From Neobacillus drentensis (GTDB taxonomy: Bacteria > Bacillota > Bacilli > Bacillales > Cytobacillaceae), in assembly GCF_021560175.1 (NCBI RefSeq), contig NZ_CP091110.1, positions 3,214,001-3,278,000 of the forward strand: DNA of 64,000 nt. Reading direction: 5' to 3'. Both the position numbers and the translations under genes were made by a program. The notes below the pieces were generated by a model. It saw nothing but the letters and a program-made list of their open reading frames with translations, was not told where the DNA came from and made no database searches. Shown in pieces: positions 1 through 8,099 of the stretch (the first letter of the stretch is position 1; each line of letters opens with the position of its first letter).

Positions 1-1110
1 GTATTTATCTTTAAATTTAATATAAAAATCCTCACAATCTTTGATGCCTGCTTTAAAGTCATGTAATAATTCTTCGACGACATGAACACTTTTTGGCGGA
101 TGACAGTTTTGAACGGTTCTGCCAATTACAGCTTTTGTTCGAGCAAAGATTCGTTCTTTGCCATGTGAAAAATAGCGAACCACATCATCTTGGTCGATAA
201 AGGTGATATCAACAGGTAAGTGGTTTAACATCAGTTCCAGTTGTTTTAACGAAAGAATCCCTGTTTCTAAACGAATGTATCCTTCGGTCAGCGCATTTTC
301 TTCAATAGCCTTTCGTTCCGGCTTCCATACACCCGCTGGTCCAGCGATACAAAAACCAATTTCATCACTTTCATGTGCTATTTTGACCCATTCATCTTCC
401 GTTAAGGTTTGTAAGGCCATCGGGAATAAGATGTTTTCCTCTTTAAAAATCATTTCACTAACTTCTCGAATCACGAAATATAGGGCGTCGATTACAGCTT
501 GTTTGTCACCTTTATAGTTCGTTAATTTCTCTTTTGCCTCTTTTATGGCGGCACGTATTCCGTCATCCACTCCCCACATTACTTGAGTAGGGCCCATGAT
601 TCCGTACTTTTCTAAATAAGGGAAGAGCAAATTTTCTTTCCGGCTATAGTGTTTGTCAATGTCTAATAAAAGGTTTAAATCGTCTAGTAACTTAAATTTG
701 TTGTCCGCGCTGTCTTCTTTTTCAAAACGTTCGAAATGGAGCTGTAATTTAAAGTTTACTAACCGATCAATCTCTTTATTTTCTAATTTAAAGGTGTGAA
801 TAGGGTGTCCCTGCTGTTCTTCCGGTTTTTCAGAACGATGTATTTCTTCAATCGATCCTTTAAAAATTGCCGTATGAACCGAACAGAGGCGCTGGACTTC
901 TTGAACAGGAATACCCTCTTCTTCCATCAGTGCTTGTTCTAATTTAGAAATCTCCGCTACGGAAATATTCCCAGCAGCTTCTTCAAAGCGAGCCTTTACT
1001 TCCTCCACACTTTTGCCGTTGTGCAGGTCTTTGATAATCTCTTTTAAAACCGTTTGTCTCTCTAATTGTGTAATCATTTCTTGTTCACGATTATTAATCA
1101 TTTCACTCAT
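1..1110 (-). CDS. DUF438 / hemerythrin-PAS protein, 3' end outside window
   Basis: The 370 visible codons run off the left edge with no stop. The N-terminal part (about residues 1-80) has the DUF438 look, including KEIIKDLHNGKS. The middle holds a hemerythrin-like segment with HYSRKENLLFPYLEKYG near residue 160 and FKEENILFPMALQ near residue 230, where His and Glu would bind a di-iron centre. The end begins a PAS-like sensor domain (FIDQDDVVRYFSHGKERIF). ATG at 1110 follows AGGAG. It lies 13 bp behind the DUF1858 gene, its usual partner, so the two form an operon. An oxygen or NO sensing role fits the FNR-type promoter upstream but is inferred. Confidence 0.88.
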   Translation of the reverse strand, partial: MSEMINNREQEMITQLERQTVLKEIIKDLHNGKSVEEVKARFEEAAGNISVAEISKLEQALMEEEGIPVQEVQRLCSVHTAIFKGSIEEIHRSEKPEEQQGHPIHTFKLENKEIDRLVNFKLQLHFERFEKEDSADNKFKLLDDLNLLLDIDKHYSRKENLLFPYLEKYGIMGPTQVMWGVDDGIRAAIKEAKEKLTNYKGDKQAVIDALYFVIREVSEMIFKEENILFPMALQTLTEDEWVKIAHESDEIGFCIAGPAGVWKPERKAIEENALTEGYIRLETGILSLKQLELMLNHLPVDITFIDQDDVVRYFSHGKERIFARTKAVIGRTVQNCHPPKSVHVVEELLHDFKAGIKDCEDFYIKFKDKY

Positions 1111-1123
1111 TTTAGGTGCTCCT

Positions 1124-1351
1124 CTACTTGTTTATAGTAAATCCATTATTTTCAAATGTTTGGATGACTTTATCTAAGGAAATACCTTTCATCCGGCAGC
1201 CATTTGGCAGTGTCATAACACGCCCGGCCGTTTTTAGCATAGTTGGATTGGTGATATTCTCAAAACCAAGTTGCTTCATTATCGGGATGATTTCTGGATA
1301 CTCGGTACATAGTTGAAGGACCGGTTGTTGAATATTCAATACTTTTGACAT
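1124..1351 (-). CDS. DUF1858 domain protein
   Basis: A 75-residue protein made almost wholly of a DUF1858 domain: the pattern LCTEYPEIIPIMKQLGF, a conserved TAGRVMTLPNG centre and a C-terminal helix. The family is typically found beside, or fused to, DUF438 proteins, and here the DUF438 gene starts 13 bp downstream. I chose ATG at 1351 because AGGAG sits 8 bp upstream; the longer reading from GTG at 1360 would put the start inside the ribosome site. The exact biochemical role is unknown; a small regulatory or cofactor-handling partner in anaerobic or nitrosative metabolism is plausible. Confidence 0.85.
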   Translation of the reverse strand: MSKVLNIQQPVLQLCTEYPEIIPIMKQLGFENITNPTMLKTAGRVMTLPNGCRMKGISLDKVIQTFENNGFTINK

Positions 1352-1386
1352 ACTTTTCACTCCTAAAAGAGGGTGATAACTTTTCT

Positions 1387-1436
1387 CAATAGGAATATAC
1401 CATAGACATATTTTTTAAATTGTGATTGGTATCACT
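1387..1436 (-). promoter_or_regulatory. FNR-type class II promoter for DUF1858-DUF438
   Basis: TGTGATTGGTATCACT at 1421-1436 matches the Bacillus FNR box (TGTGA-N6-TCACA). Its centre, 1428.5, lies 41.5 bp upstream of a start point near 1387, and TATATT sits correctly at -12 to -7 (1399-1394 on the minus strand). No good -35 is present, as expected for an activator-dependent promoter. Box and spacing are seen; binding is inferred. Confidence 0.7.
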
Positions 1437-1527
1437 TATGAAACTATAGATGTTACGTAAATGTGAACAAGTAGATTCGATAAGGACAAGAAGGGAGTCA
1501 TAAATCCTATTTGATTAGTAAAACTAA

Positions 1528-1586
1528 TTGACAATCATTCTCACAGATAATATGATGGAGATAGATGATATTGAAATTCATTATCA
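1528..1586 (+). promoter_or_regulatory. Fur-controlled promoter of the iron permease operon
   Basis: TTGACA (1528-1533), 17 bp, TATGAT (1551-1556). A 7-1-7 Fur box, TGACAATCATTCTCA (1529-1543), overlaps the -35. A second weaker box, TGAAATTCATTATCA (1572-1586), lies in the leader. Repression by Fur with iron follows from the family rule and from the iron permease downstream. Confidence 0.75.
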
Positions 1587-1617
1587 CTTAATACTTATAG
1601 ACAACTAGGGGGACCCT

Positions 1618-3120
1618 ATGGGCAAGAAATTATTACTTTTAATATCTATCCTTCTATTAATTTTTGGTATGGGGGTACATACTCCTGCGTTAGCAGATGG
1701 AAATTCAAAAGAAGAGATGAAGAAGGCGAACGTATCAGTTGATCAAGCCATAGATTTAGCATCGAAAGGGGACCTTTCGGGAGCAAAAAAGGCATATGAT
1801 CAATTTAACAAGTCCTGGAGACAAATTGAAGAAGGGATAAAAGCAGATTCAACTACTGCTTATCGAGATATTGAATCAAATATGGGAAAGGTCGTTTACG
1901 CCTTAACTATTAAAAAACCAGATCAAGTTTTAGTGGCATTAAAAGATTTAAAAGCAACTAACGACAAATTTTCAGCTGGTGGTTATCCAAAGGTAGCAGC
2001 TGTTACGAACAAAGATCTATCTTTAGATGATTTTATCTTACTTTTACAAGTATTAAAGAAAGAAGTAAAAGAACAAAATCAAGCTGAAGCACTAAAAGGC
2101 ATCAAAAAAGCTAGTGATAGTTGGTTAGATGTTGAAGGGGTAGTGGTTGCTCAATCAGCCTCTGTATACAGTGATTCTGAGAGAGATTTAGTTACCATCC
2201 AGGCGATGCTATCGGATAATCCACCAAATTTCAAACAAGCTAATCGAGTCATCGATAACATGGTTAATTATTTAACTCCTTTAGCAAATAAATCTCAATA
2301 CACATACTGGGATGCAGCTATGATTTTAATTCGTGAAGGTCTGGAAGCATTATTGGTAGTTATTGCTCTAATGTCCTTTGTGAAAAAGTCAGGAACCGGA
2401 AAAGGAAAAGGCTGGATTTGGTCAGGAGTATTATCCGGACTTGGAGTTAGTATACTCCTTGCCATCATTGTGAAATTTGTTATTTCATCCGGAGCTTTTG
2501 GTAATAATAATGCGCTGATCGGTGGATGGACAGGAGTTTTTGCAGCAGTCATGTTACTCTATATGAGTTATTGGCTTCATAGTCAATCCAATATTGCTGA
2601 TTGGAATCGATATATTCGTGAAAAAAGCCAAACCGCTTTAACCACTGGTAAGCTTGTTTCTTTGGGAGTACTTGCTTTTCTGGCGGTATTTCGTGAAGGA
2701 ACGGAAACAGTCCTATTTTACATTGGAATGGCTAGTCAAATAAGTATCCAGTCTTTATTAATTGGTTTTCTCATTGGAGCTGCGATACTTGGGGTTTTGG
2801 CCTACTTAATGGTATTTATCGGTTTGAAACTGCCGTTACGCCCCTTCTTTATGGTCTCTAGTATCATCGTATTTTACCTTTGTATTAAGTTTACCGGTAT
2901 GGGCATACACAGTCTTCAGCTAGCCGGTTTTATTCAAACAACGAATTCATCAAGTATTCCAAGTATCGAATTTTTTGCACTCTATCCTTCATGGGAAAGT
3001 ACAATTCCACAGGCAATCCTTGTTGTAGCTGCTGTTATGATCATTTTATTTAAAAAATTGAAAAACAAAAAACTGAGTACGGAAAAAAATACAAACTTTG
3101 AAAGTAGGAAGCTGTCATGA
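1618..3120 (+). CDS. FTR1 family iron permease with extracytoplasmic N-terminal domain
   Basis: 500 residues. A signal peptide (MGKKLLLLISILLLIFGMGV...ALADG) is followed by a soluble domain to about residue 225 with two repeats of a W-xx-(I/V)E pattern, then seven or so membrane helices. Both FTR1 iron-binding motifs are present: REGLE near residue 240 and REGTE near residue 360. It is probably the membrane channel of an elemental/ferrous iron uptake system of the EfeU type. The next gene overlaps by 4 bp (ATGA), showing translational coupling. ATG at 1618 follows AGGGGG. Two Fur boxes upstream support iron-limited expression. No EfeO or EfeB is next to it. Confidence 0.92.
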   Translation: MGKKLLLLISILLLIFGMGVHTPALADGNSKEEMKKANVSVDQAIDLASKGDLSGAKKAYDQFNKSWRQIEEGIKADSTTAYRDIESNMGKVVYALTIKKPDQVLVALKDLKATNDKFSAGGYPKVAAVTNKDLSLDDFILLLQVLKKEVKEQNQAEALKGIKKASDSWLDVEGVVVAQSASVYSDSERDLVTIQAMLSDNPPNFKQANRVIDNMVNYLTPLANKSQYTYWDAAMILIREGLEALLVVIALMSFVKKSGTGKGKGWIWSGVLSGLGVSILLAIIVKFVISSGAFGNNNALIGGWTGVFAAVMLLYMSYWLHSQSNIADWNRYIREKSQTALTTGKLVSLGVLAFLAVFREGTETVLFYIGMASQISIQSLLIGFLIGAAILGVLAYLMVFIGLKLPLRPFFMVSSIIVFYLCIKFTGMGIHSLQLAGFIQTTNSSSIPSIEFFALYPSWESTIPQAILVVAAVMIILFKKLKNKKLSTEKNTNFESRKLS

Positions 3121-3494
3121 TGAAAATAACCTCTCTAGTTTTAGCCCTGGGTCTTGGAAGTGCACTTGTTTTAGCAGGTTGTAGTAGTTCAACCGATCAA
3201 AAAGTTTCAGATGGTGTCAATAAAATGTTGGACACAACGGAAGAATTGTCAAAAGCAATTGATAGCGGTGATCAGGCAAAGGTAAAGAAAGTTGGACCGC
3301 AATTAGAGGATCAATGGTCATCTTTTGAAGATGACGTTAAAAAAGATAACAAAGATTTATACGAGAAAATTGAAACCTATCTAGACCCAACCATTGCAGG
3401 TTCTGAAGCAGCAACGTTGGATAAAGAGGCATTAGGAAACTTAAACGACCAACTTACTGATGCGTTGAAAGAGTTGGATGAAAAAACGAAGTAA
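3117..3494 (+). CDS. small lipoprotein partner of the FTR1 permease
   Basis: 125 residues. A lipoprotein signal ends in lipobox LAGC (Cys 21), so the mature protein should sit on the outer face of the membrane. The body is helical and acidic. Its pattern AIDSGDQAKVKKV...QWSSFEDDVK...YEKIETY resembles the repeat in the permease's N-terminal domain (LASKGDLSGAKKA...SWRQIEEGIK...YRDIESN), so I read it as a detached copy of that module. It overlaps the permease stop by 4 bp and ends at a strong terminator. It might deliver iron to the channel; that is inference. Confidence 0.8.
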   Translation: MMKITSLVLALGLGSALVLAGCSSSTDQKVSDGVNKMLDTTEELSKAIDSGDQAKVKKVGPQLEDQWSSFEDDVKKDNKDLYEKIETYLDPTIAGSEAATLDKEALGNLNDQLTDALKELDEKTK

Positions 3495-3504
3495 ATTTAG
3501 TGAA

Positions 3505-3547
3505 ACAGCAAAAAAGAGACTTTTTGAAAAGTCTCTTTTTTTGCTGT
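3505..3547 (+). terminator. terminator of the iron permease operon
   Basis: A long inverted repeat, ACAGCAAAAAAGAGACTTTT against its complement, with a 3-nt loop. The T-rich right arm works for the plus-strand operon and may also stop the convergent CDF gene. Confidence 0.85.
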
Positions 3548-3594
3548 GATTTCAATCGTCGATCTTATATTTGAACCTTTTATATCATATAAAC

Positions 3595-4464
3595 TTAATT
3601 AGGTTCTACATGCACATGAACATCATAAACGTGATGGACTTCAATTAATTTCATCTCCACTTCGGTTGCAATATCGTGAGCTTCACGAATATCCAGATTA
3701 GAATTGACTAAGATAACAATGTCAACCACTACGTTATTACCATAATTTCTGGCTTTAATATCCTTTACACCTTTGACACCATAGCAATTATCGATCGTTT
3801 CTTTGTATAATTCGGTAACTTTTTCATCGAATCCATCCGTCAAATTATGGGATGCTTCTCTAAAAATCTCCCAACCGGTTTTACAGATAAGCAACCCTAC
3901 TATAATGGCAGTTAACGGATCGAGCCAAGGAAAACCGAACTGGGTACCCAAAATACCAATGAATATTCCTACGCTTACCCAGGCATCTGATAGATTGTCC
4001 TTTGCCGCTGCCATAACCGATAGGCTATTAATTTCATTGGCCAATTTTTTGTTATAGCGAAAAACAAAATACATCACTACTGCACAAAGGAGGCCTGTCC
4101 ATGCAGAGATTAAATCAGGAGATTCATTCCGGCCATGAAAAATACTAGAAATCGCTTCATATGTCACTTGGATCCCGACCACCAGCATAATAAACGAAGC
4201 AACCATGGAGGCAATCGTTTCCGCTTTCCAGTGGCCGTATGGATGATCATCATCAGCAGGTCGCTGTGATAGTTTTAACCCTATTAGTACGGCGATTGAG
4301 GCAATGATATCAGTAGCATTATTTAACCCATCTGCTTTTAGGGCTTCAGAATTTGCCAAATATCCAACAATTAATTTTAATGCAGACAAACAAATATAAG
4401 CAATAATACTTATTACTGCTCCACGTTCTCCGCGTTTCAAGTCCAAATATGCTTGTTCTTCCAT
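3595..4464 (-). CDS. cation diffusion facilitator (CDF) family metal exporter
   Basis: 289 residues with the CDF plan of about six membrane helices and a C-terminal cytoplasmic domain (CGVKGVKDIKARNYGN to the end, HVHVEPN). Metal-site residues are visible: ALKADGLNNATD in helix 2 and NLSDAWVS in helix 5, plus HPYGHWK in the loop. It probably exports Zn, Mn, Fe or Co by proton exchange; the metal cannot be read from sequence. It converges on the Fur-regulated iron operon. Length matches the family, unlike the frameshifted CDF gene at 53.6-54.5 kb. Confidence 0.92.
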   Translation of the reverse strand: MEEQAYLDLKRGERGAVISIIAYICLSALKLIVGYLANSEALKADGLNNATDIIASIAVLIGLKLSQRPADDDHPYGHWKAETIASMVASFIMLVVGIQVTYEAISSIFHGRNESPDLISAWTGLLCAVVMYFVFRYNKKLANEINSLSVMAAAKDNLSDAWVSVGIFIGILGTQFGFPWLDPLTAIIVGLLICKTGWEIFREASHNLTDGFDEKVTELYKETIDNCYGVKGVKDIKARNYGNNVVVDIVILVNSNLDIREAHDIATEVEMKLIEVHHVYDVHVHVEPN

Positions 4465-4618
4465 TTTACTTCCCCCACGTTTCTATCCTTTTCCATTATG
4501 AAGCATTAAAGTCGAGTGGGTCTAGAGAAACCTTTTGTCACTCTGCTAACTAAGTAATAGAGGTGAAAAAAAGTTTCGTTGGGGAAACATTTGAACTAAA
4601 AAGTATGGAGTGAAAAAC

Positions 4619-4714
4619 ATGACTTTAACCCAAGCTAACTTTAATAAAATAAATAGGCTGGGTTGTTTAGTAGGGAATAAAACTTCTAATACTAAAGGTA
4701 ATTCTACACTGTAG
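4619..4714 (+). CDS. possible 31-residue leader peptide
   Basis: ATG at 4619 follows GGAGTG at 6 bp and gives a 31-residue polar peptide that stops 20 bp before the DUF421 gene. I recognise no family. Position and ribosome site fit a leader ORF, but it may be chance. Confidence 0.25.
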   Translation: MTLTQANFNKINRLGCLVGNKTSNTKGNSTL

Positions 4715-4734
4715 CCTTTAGAGGAGATGCCAAT

Positions 4735-5442
4735 TTGGAAACATTTTACCGGACATTCTTAGTTTTTGCGGTAGGTTATTTGTTTTTAAGGATTACAGGA
4801 AAAAAGGCAGTCGCTCAGATGCATACCTTTGATTTATTGTATATCTTAATTCTTACCAATATTATTAGCACTCCTGTGGAAGTAACTAATATGGGAAAAG
4901 CGATTACCTATGCTGGAATCACCGTCATTTTATATAAGATTTTTATCCGATTATCCTTACATAATAAACTAAGATGGATGTTATATGAAAGTCCCACTGT
5001 ATTAATTCATAATGGTGACATAGATAGAAAAGGGTTAAAGAAGGTACGCATGCCCATGAATGAATTATTATCCCATCTAAGAGTAAAAGGGTACACAGAT
5101 ATTCAAAGTATCTCGATTGCCGTGATGGAGGCCACAGGAAGTATTAGTGTGATTCCTAAGTCGGATTATCGTCCCGTTCAACCAAAAGATTTAAATTTAC
5201 ATGTTAAAAAAGAGTACATTCCTATCCCGCTGATCTTGGACGGACAGGTTGTTTATCATAATTTAAAATATTTACAATTAGACCATAGTTGGCTGATCGG
5301 AGAACTCGAAAAGAGGGGAGAAAAAATAGAGGAAATTACCTTAGCCACGTACCAAGACGATGGACAGCTGTTCATTGATAATAATGAAATTTCTGGACAT
5401 CAAAGTGATCTTTATTATTACAAGCCTGGAAGAGACAATTAA
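4735..5442 (+). CDS. DUF421 (YetF/YcaP-like) membrane protein
   Basis: 235 residues. Three N-terminal membrane segments (to about residue 75) are followed by the DUF421 cytoplasmic domain: LRITGKKAVAQMHTFDLLYILIL at the start, then the characteristic ELLSHLRVKGYTDIQSISIAVMEATGSISVIPK. Bacillus has several paralogues, at least one linked to spore germination; the molecular role is unknown. The start is TTG at 4735 with GAGGAG 8 bp upstream; the nearby ATG at 4727 is out of frame. No terminator is evident directly after it. Confidence 0.9.
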   Translation: METFYRTFLVFAVGYLFLRITGKKAVAQMHTFDLLYILILTNIISTPVEVTNMGKAITYAGITVILYKIFIRLSLHNKLRWMLYESPTVLIHNGDIDRKGLKKVRMPMNELLSHLRVKGYTDIQSISIAVMEATGSISVIPKSDYRPVQPKDLNLHVKKEYIPIPLILDGQVVYHNLKYLQLDHSWLIGELEKRGEKIEEITLATYQDDGQLFIDNNEISGHQSDLYYYKPGRDN

Positions 5443-5517
5443 GTTTATCTTTAATTGTACTTTCTAGGTAGTCTGCTTTATTGGGAGGGCGGCAGAATTG
5501 ATGACATTAACTTACAC

Positions 5518-5664
5518 CTATCTGCCTTTCTTTAATTTATCAATATTGTCTTTTAATTTCTTATGCAAATTTAGAAGTAAATTATGATCCTGGTCCCGCT
5601 TTGGAATGGACCCTGAGGGCTGATCCAATAAAAAAGGACTTTTCTTTTTTCTAACACTCACCAC
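5518..5664 (-). CDS. SpoIISC-like second antitoxin
   Basis: About 48 residues from GTG at 5664 (GGGAG 5 bp upstream); an 83-residue reading from 5769 and one from ATG at 5676 are open, but similarity to the upstream gene starts at this GTG. The core KKKSPFLLDQPSGSIPKRDQ...NLHKKLKDNIDKLKK aligns with VKSPFLQEKATRTVPQTSPS...LFKRSDEAVDRLKD of the SpoIISB-like protein. In B. subtilis, spoIISC is a short paralogue of the spoIISB antitoxin in the same position. It is separated from the B gene by a terminator, so it probably has its own promoter. Assigned by synteny and weak similarity. Confidence 0.6.
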   Translation of the reverse strand: MVSVRKKKSPFLLDQPSGSIPKRDQDHNLLLNLHKKLKDNIDKLKKGR

Positions 5665-5778
5665 ATCATCTCCCATACAAATGCTTGTACATATATATTG
5701 TCTGTATGGTCCGATTATGAGGGTTTTAATCAAAAAGCCTTTAAAGATACATGGTTCCTTATAAGACACAATAAAAAT

Positions 5779-5800
5779 AGACAGGATTAAAATCCTGTCT
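5779..5800 (-). terminator. terminator after the SpoIISB-like gene
   Basis: AGACAGGATT/AATCCTGTCT perfect inverted repeat followed on the minus strand by ATTTTTATT. It directly follows the B gene stop and separates B from C. Confidence 0.75.
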
Positions 5801-6009
5801 TATCGTCTCACTTCACCGTAATGGCTATCCTTTAAGCGATCTACCGCTTCATCACTTCTTTTAAATAATTCCCTCGTATACAATGATGGAGAAGTTTGTG
5901 GAACTGTTCGAGTAGCCTTCTCTTGTAAAAAAGGAGACTTCACTCTACCTTTGCGCCTTCCAACCATCGTGACTACATTTCCCTCTGTTTTGTTCGTACG
6001 CTCTGGCAT
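5800..6009 (-). CDS. SpoIISB-like antitoxin
   Basis: 69 residues, basic, no membrane segment. The C-terminal half, VPQTSPSLYTRELFKRSDEA then VDRLKDSHYGE, matches the remembered B. subtilis SpoIISB pattern (SxQVSPHTARIFKENERLIDEYK) in spacing of SP, T, xIF/LFK and the trailing acidic-basic helix. ATG at 6009 follows AAAGGAG at 9 bp. It begins 58 bp after the SpoIISA-like gene, the same order as the known locus. SpoIISB neutralises the membrane toxin by binding its cytoplasmic domain; that function is by family. Confidence 0.7.
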   Translation of the reverse strand: MPERTNKTEGNVVTMVGRRKGRVKSPFLQEKATRTVPQTSPSLYTRELFKRSDEAVDRLKDSHYGEVRR

Positions 6010-6067
6010 TTGTATCCACTCCTTTCCTATCTATTACCCTTATTCTACCAAACTAACACCTTTTTAT

Positions 6068-6982
6068 CTATAACGTTTGCCAATTTGGTTGTTCATTTTC
6101 TGGTTTTTTTAACCAAGTATGGATCAAACATAGATTAATGATATGGTCTATGTCTATATCCAACACATGTTCTTTTTCCGATTCAATCGAAATCACCACT
6201 GGGAACACTTTTTCGAGATAGGGAATTAGAACGGTTTGTTTATCAACATGAACGACGATATTGTCATTGATCAAATGCATTTGTTCTTCGGTAAGATTTA
6301 CTCCGAGTACGGTGCCAACTTCTTGTTTAAAAAAATGATCATTGTCTTTCTTAAAGACGGTAATCTCTTGTCTGCAGGTTTCACCGTATGTAAATAAAAA
6401 ATCCTCTAAACTCTCCTGATAAACCTCTATTTCATCCCATTCTTGGGTTTTAAAAGATGAGATTTGCATCATGTCCAGTATATTGGTGAATTGCAAACTT
6501 CTATTTTGTGTTTGGACAATAACCTTCTTCATTTCGTCATTGACGCTTTCCACTTCATTGATTTGTTCCATTTCCGCTCCGCCGATTTTCTTTATCGAGG
6601 GAGTAAGAAATAAGGCTAAATCGACAAAGATAAACATCGCTGCTAACAAAGAATATCGCTGCCAATCTTTCGCATTAAAACCTGTTTGAGTGAGCAGCAA
6701 TACGACCCCTACAATAAACAAGAAATACCATGTTCTCCGCAAATTTTGTTTATGGTTTGTAAAAAAATCTTTAAAGGCCCAACTTATGTAGAGAATGACA
6801 GCCGTAAAACCAGTCAATATAAACCACTTGTGTTCCTGGGTATAGGAGAGGAGGGAGTCGCCCCAAATTTTCTTTACGATTAGTAGAATAATGGCAAGAA
6901 TAATAGGGATAAAAATTTTTAAAATGACTTGGTTTCGGGGAATCTTAAACCATTTTTCAGTATTCTCCTGAAATCCTTCCAT
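6068..6982 (-). CDS. SpoIISA-like membrane toxin
   Basis: 304 residues. Four hydrophobic segments lie in the first 140 residues, followed by a soluble cytoplasmic domain. The stretch RRTWYFLFIVGVV...DWQRYSLLAAMFIFVDLALF and then SIKKIGGAEME aligns closely with B. subtilis SpoIISA (RKTWYLLFVLGAM...WERYLIVAVSFALIDAFIFL, VKKLAGSELE). SpoIISA is about 248 residues, so this homologue has roughly 50 extra N-terminal residues with one more helix. Known SpoIISA toxins lyse the cell membrane unless bound by SpoIISB. The two small genes downstream complete an A-B-C locus. ATG at 6982 follows GGAGG. Confidence 0.8.
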   Translation of the reverse strand: MEGFQENTEKWFKIPRNQVILKIFIPIILAIILLIVKKIWGDSLLSYTQEHKWFILTGFTAVILYISWAFKDFFTNHKQNLRRTWYFLFIVGVVLLLTQTGFNAKDWQRYSLLAAMFIFVDLALFLTPSIKKIGGAEMEQINEVESVNDEMKKVIVQTQNRSLQFTNILDMMQISSFKTQEWDEIEVYQESLEDFLFTYGETCRQEITVFKKDNDHFFKQEVGTVLGVNLTEEQMHLINDNIVVHVDKQTVLIPYLEKVFPVVISIESEKEHVLDIDIDHIINLCLIHTWLKKPENEQPNWQTL

Positions 6983-7317
6983 AATTCACCTCCAATATGA
7001 TTATATCATATTCTAGGAGCCACCCCTACGATTAGTAGACTACTAGGAGGAGAAAGGAACATTACTACAGAAAACGGTAATCAAGAAATTCTAACACATT
7101 TTCGTACTTTATCATGGTTATTATTGATTGAAATTTATTGACAAAAAATCTAGAAATAATGTCGAATGACAATGATTATTGACAAACTGTCAACATATAT
7201 CTATATTTTTAAGTGGTCTTGTTTTTATTAGGGTAAGATTGGCAGTTTTTATTAGCTTAATAGAGGTTAAATTTTTTTATGAAATTCACTCAATTAAACT
7301 AAGAAAGGAAACTTGAT
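6983..7317. other. 335-bp divergent intergenic region
   Basis: It separates the SpoIISA-like gene from the HTH-DUF1232 gene. The right half holds the promoter and operator-like sites described at 7167-7207; the left half shows only the toxin gene's ribosome site and AT-rich DNA. Confidence 0.7.
7167..7207 (+). promoter_or_regulatory. promoter with Fur-like box and palindrome
   Basis: TTGACA (7179-7184), 17 bp, TATATT (7202-7207). The -35 lies inside a perfect palindrome, TTGACAAACTGTCAA (7179-7193). It is also overlapped by a Fur-like 7-1-7 site, TGACAATGATTATTG (7167-7181). The palindrome could be an auto-operator of the HTH gene downstream; this is inference. Confidence 0.6.
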
Positions 7318-7959
7318 ATGACAGAAGATAAATCAGATAAAAAACTAGGTTTGCATTTGAAAAAGTTGTTAAAACAACACTCTTTATCCATGAGGAAGCT
7401 TAGTGAACTGACTAATATTGACACAGCCACTATCTCACGGATTGTAAACGGGAAACGCAAGGCGAATCCTGTACATTTACAAAAATTCGCTGAACATTTA
7501 AATGTCCCAATCTCAGAGTTATTTGTGGTTGCGGGTTATTCAATGGAACAAGAGGGATTACAACAATCCAATCTTCTTAAGTCTGTTGAGAGTATTCAAA
7601 ATTTCCTTGAATCCTCAAATATAATAGATAATCAATTTAGTGTTGTAAGTGTGGAGCGTCAATTAGCTAATTATGAACAATATGCACAAACTGAAGAGGG
7701 AAAAGGAACTATTCTGAATAATTTTGGTGAAAAACTGAAGAAAATTGGCAGCATTGGTCCATTTATAAGTCAGCTTAAAGACTTGTATGAGAAATTCCGT
7801 TTGAATCGAGGAACATCACGAGAACTTGCCATAATAGGAAGTGCACTAATCTATTTTATTGTATCAGTGGATGTCATACCTGATTACATATTTCCAATTG
7901 GTTATATTGATGATGCTGTCGCAGTCCAAATTGTAACTAAATCATTAACTGTAAAGTAA
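7318..7959 (+). CDS. XRE-type HTH protein fused to DUF1232
   Basis: 213 residues. Residues 8-65 form a Cro/CI helix-turn-helix (SMRKLSELTNIDTATISRIVNGKR). A linker to about residue 160 is followed by a DUF1232 (YkvA-like) membrane hairpin, ALIYFIVSVDVIPDYIFPIGYIDDAV, at the C-terminus. This would tether a DNA-binding domain to the membrane. A stand-alone DUF1232 protein lies at 49.4 kb. ATG at 7318 follows AAAGGAAAC. The target is unknown; the palindrome in its own promoter is the obvious candidate. Confidence 0.85.
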   Translation: MTEDKSDKKLGLHLKKLLKQHSLSMRKLSELTNIDTATISRIVNGKRKANPVHLQKFAEHLNVPISELFVVAGYSMEQEGLQQSNLLKSVESIQNFLESSNIIDNQFSVVSVERQLANYEQYAQTEEGKGTILNNFGEKLKKIGSIGPFISQLKDLYEKFRLNRGTSRELAIIGSALIYFIVSVDVIPDYIFPIGYIDDAVAVQIVTKSLTVK

Positions 7960-8099
7960 ATAATTTAAATTTACAATAATAACTTAAAGGTGTTTTATGG
8001 AAAGAGTGAGTAGGAGAAGAAGAGTAAGATGGAATAGGGTTATATCGTAATAAAGATGGAGAATGTAATAAATTTGTGACAGGCAGGCGAGGTACTGTG

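Noticed and set aside
203..517. Plus-strand open reading in the first 600 bp
   Set aside because: It is the complement of the DUF438 coding frame, which has clear protein features.
5665..5769. Longer form of the SpoIISC-like gene
   Set aside because: The extra residues have no similarity to the B paralogue and would start right after the terminator; kept only as an alternative.
7997..8050. A 17-codon ORF before tatC as a degenerate tatA
   Set aside because: No hydrophobic helix or TatA hinge is present; the peptide is an Arg-rich stretch.
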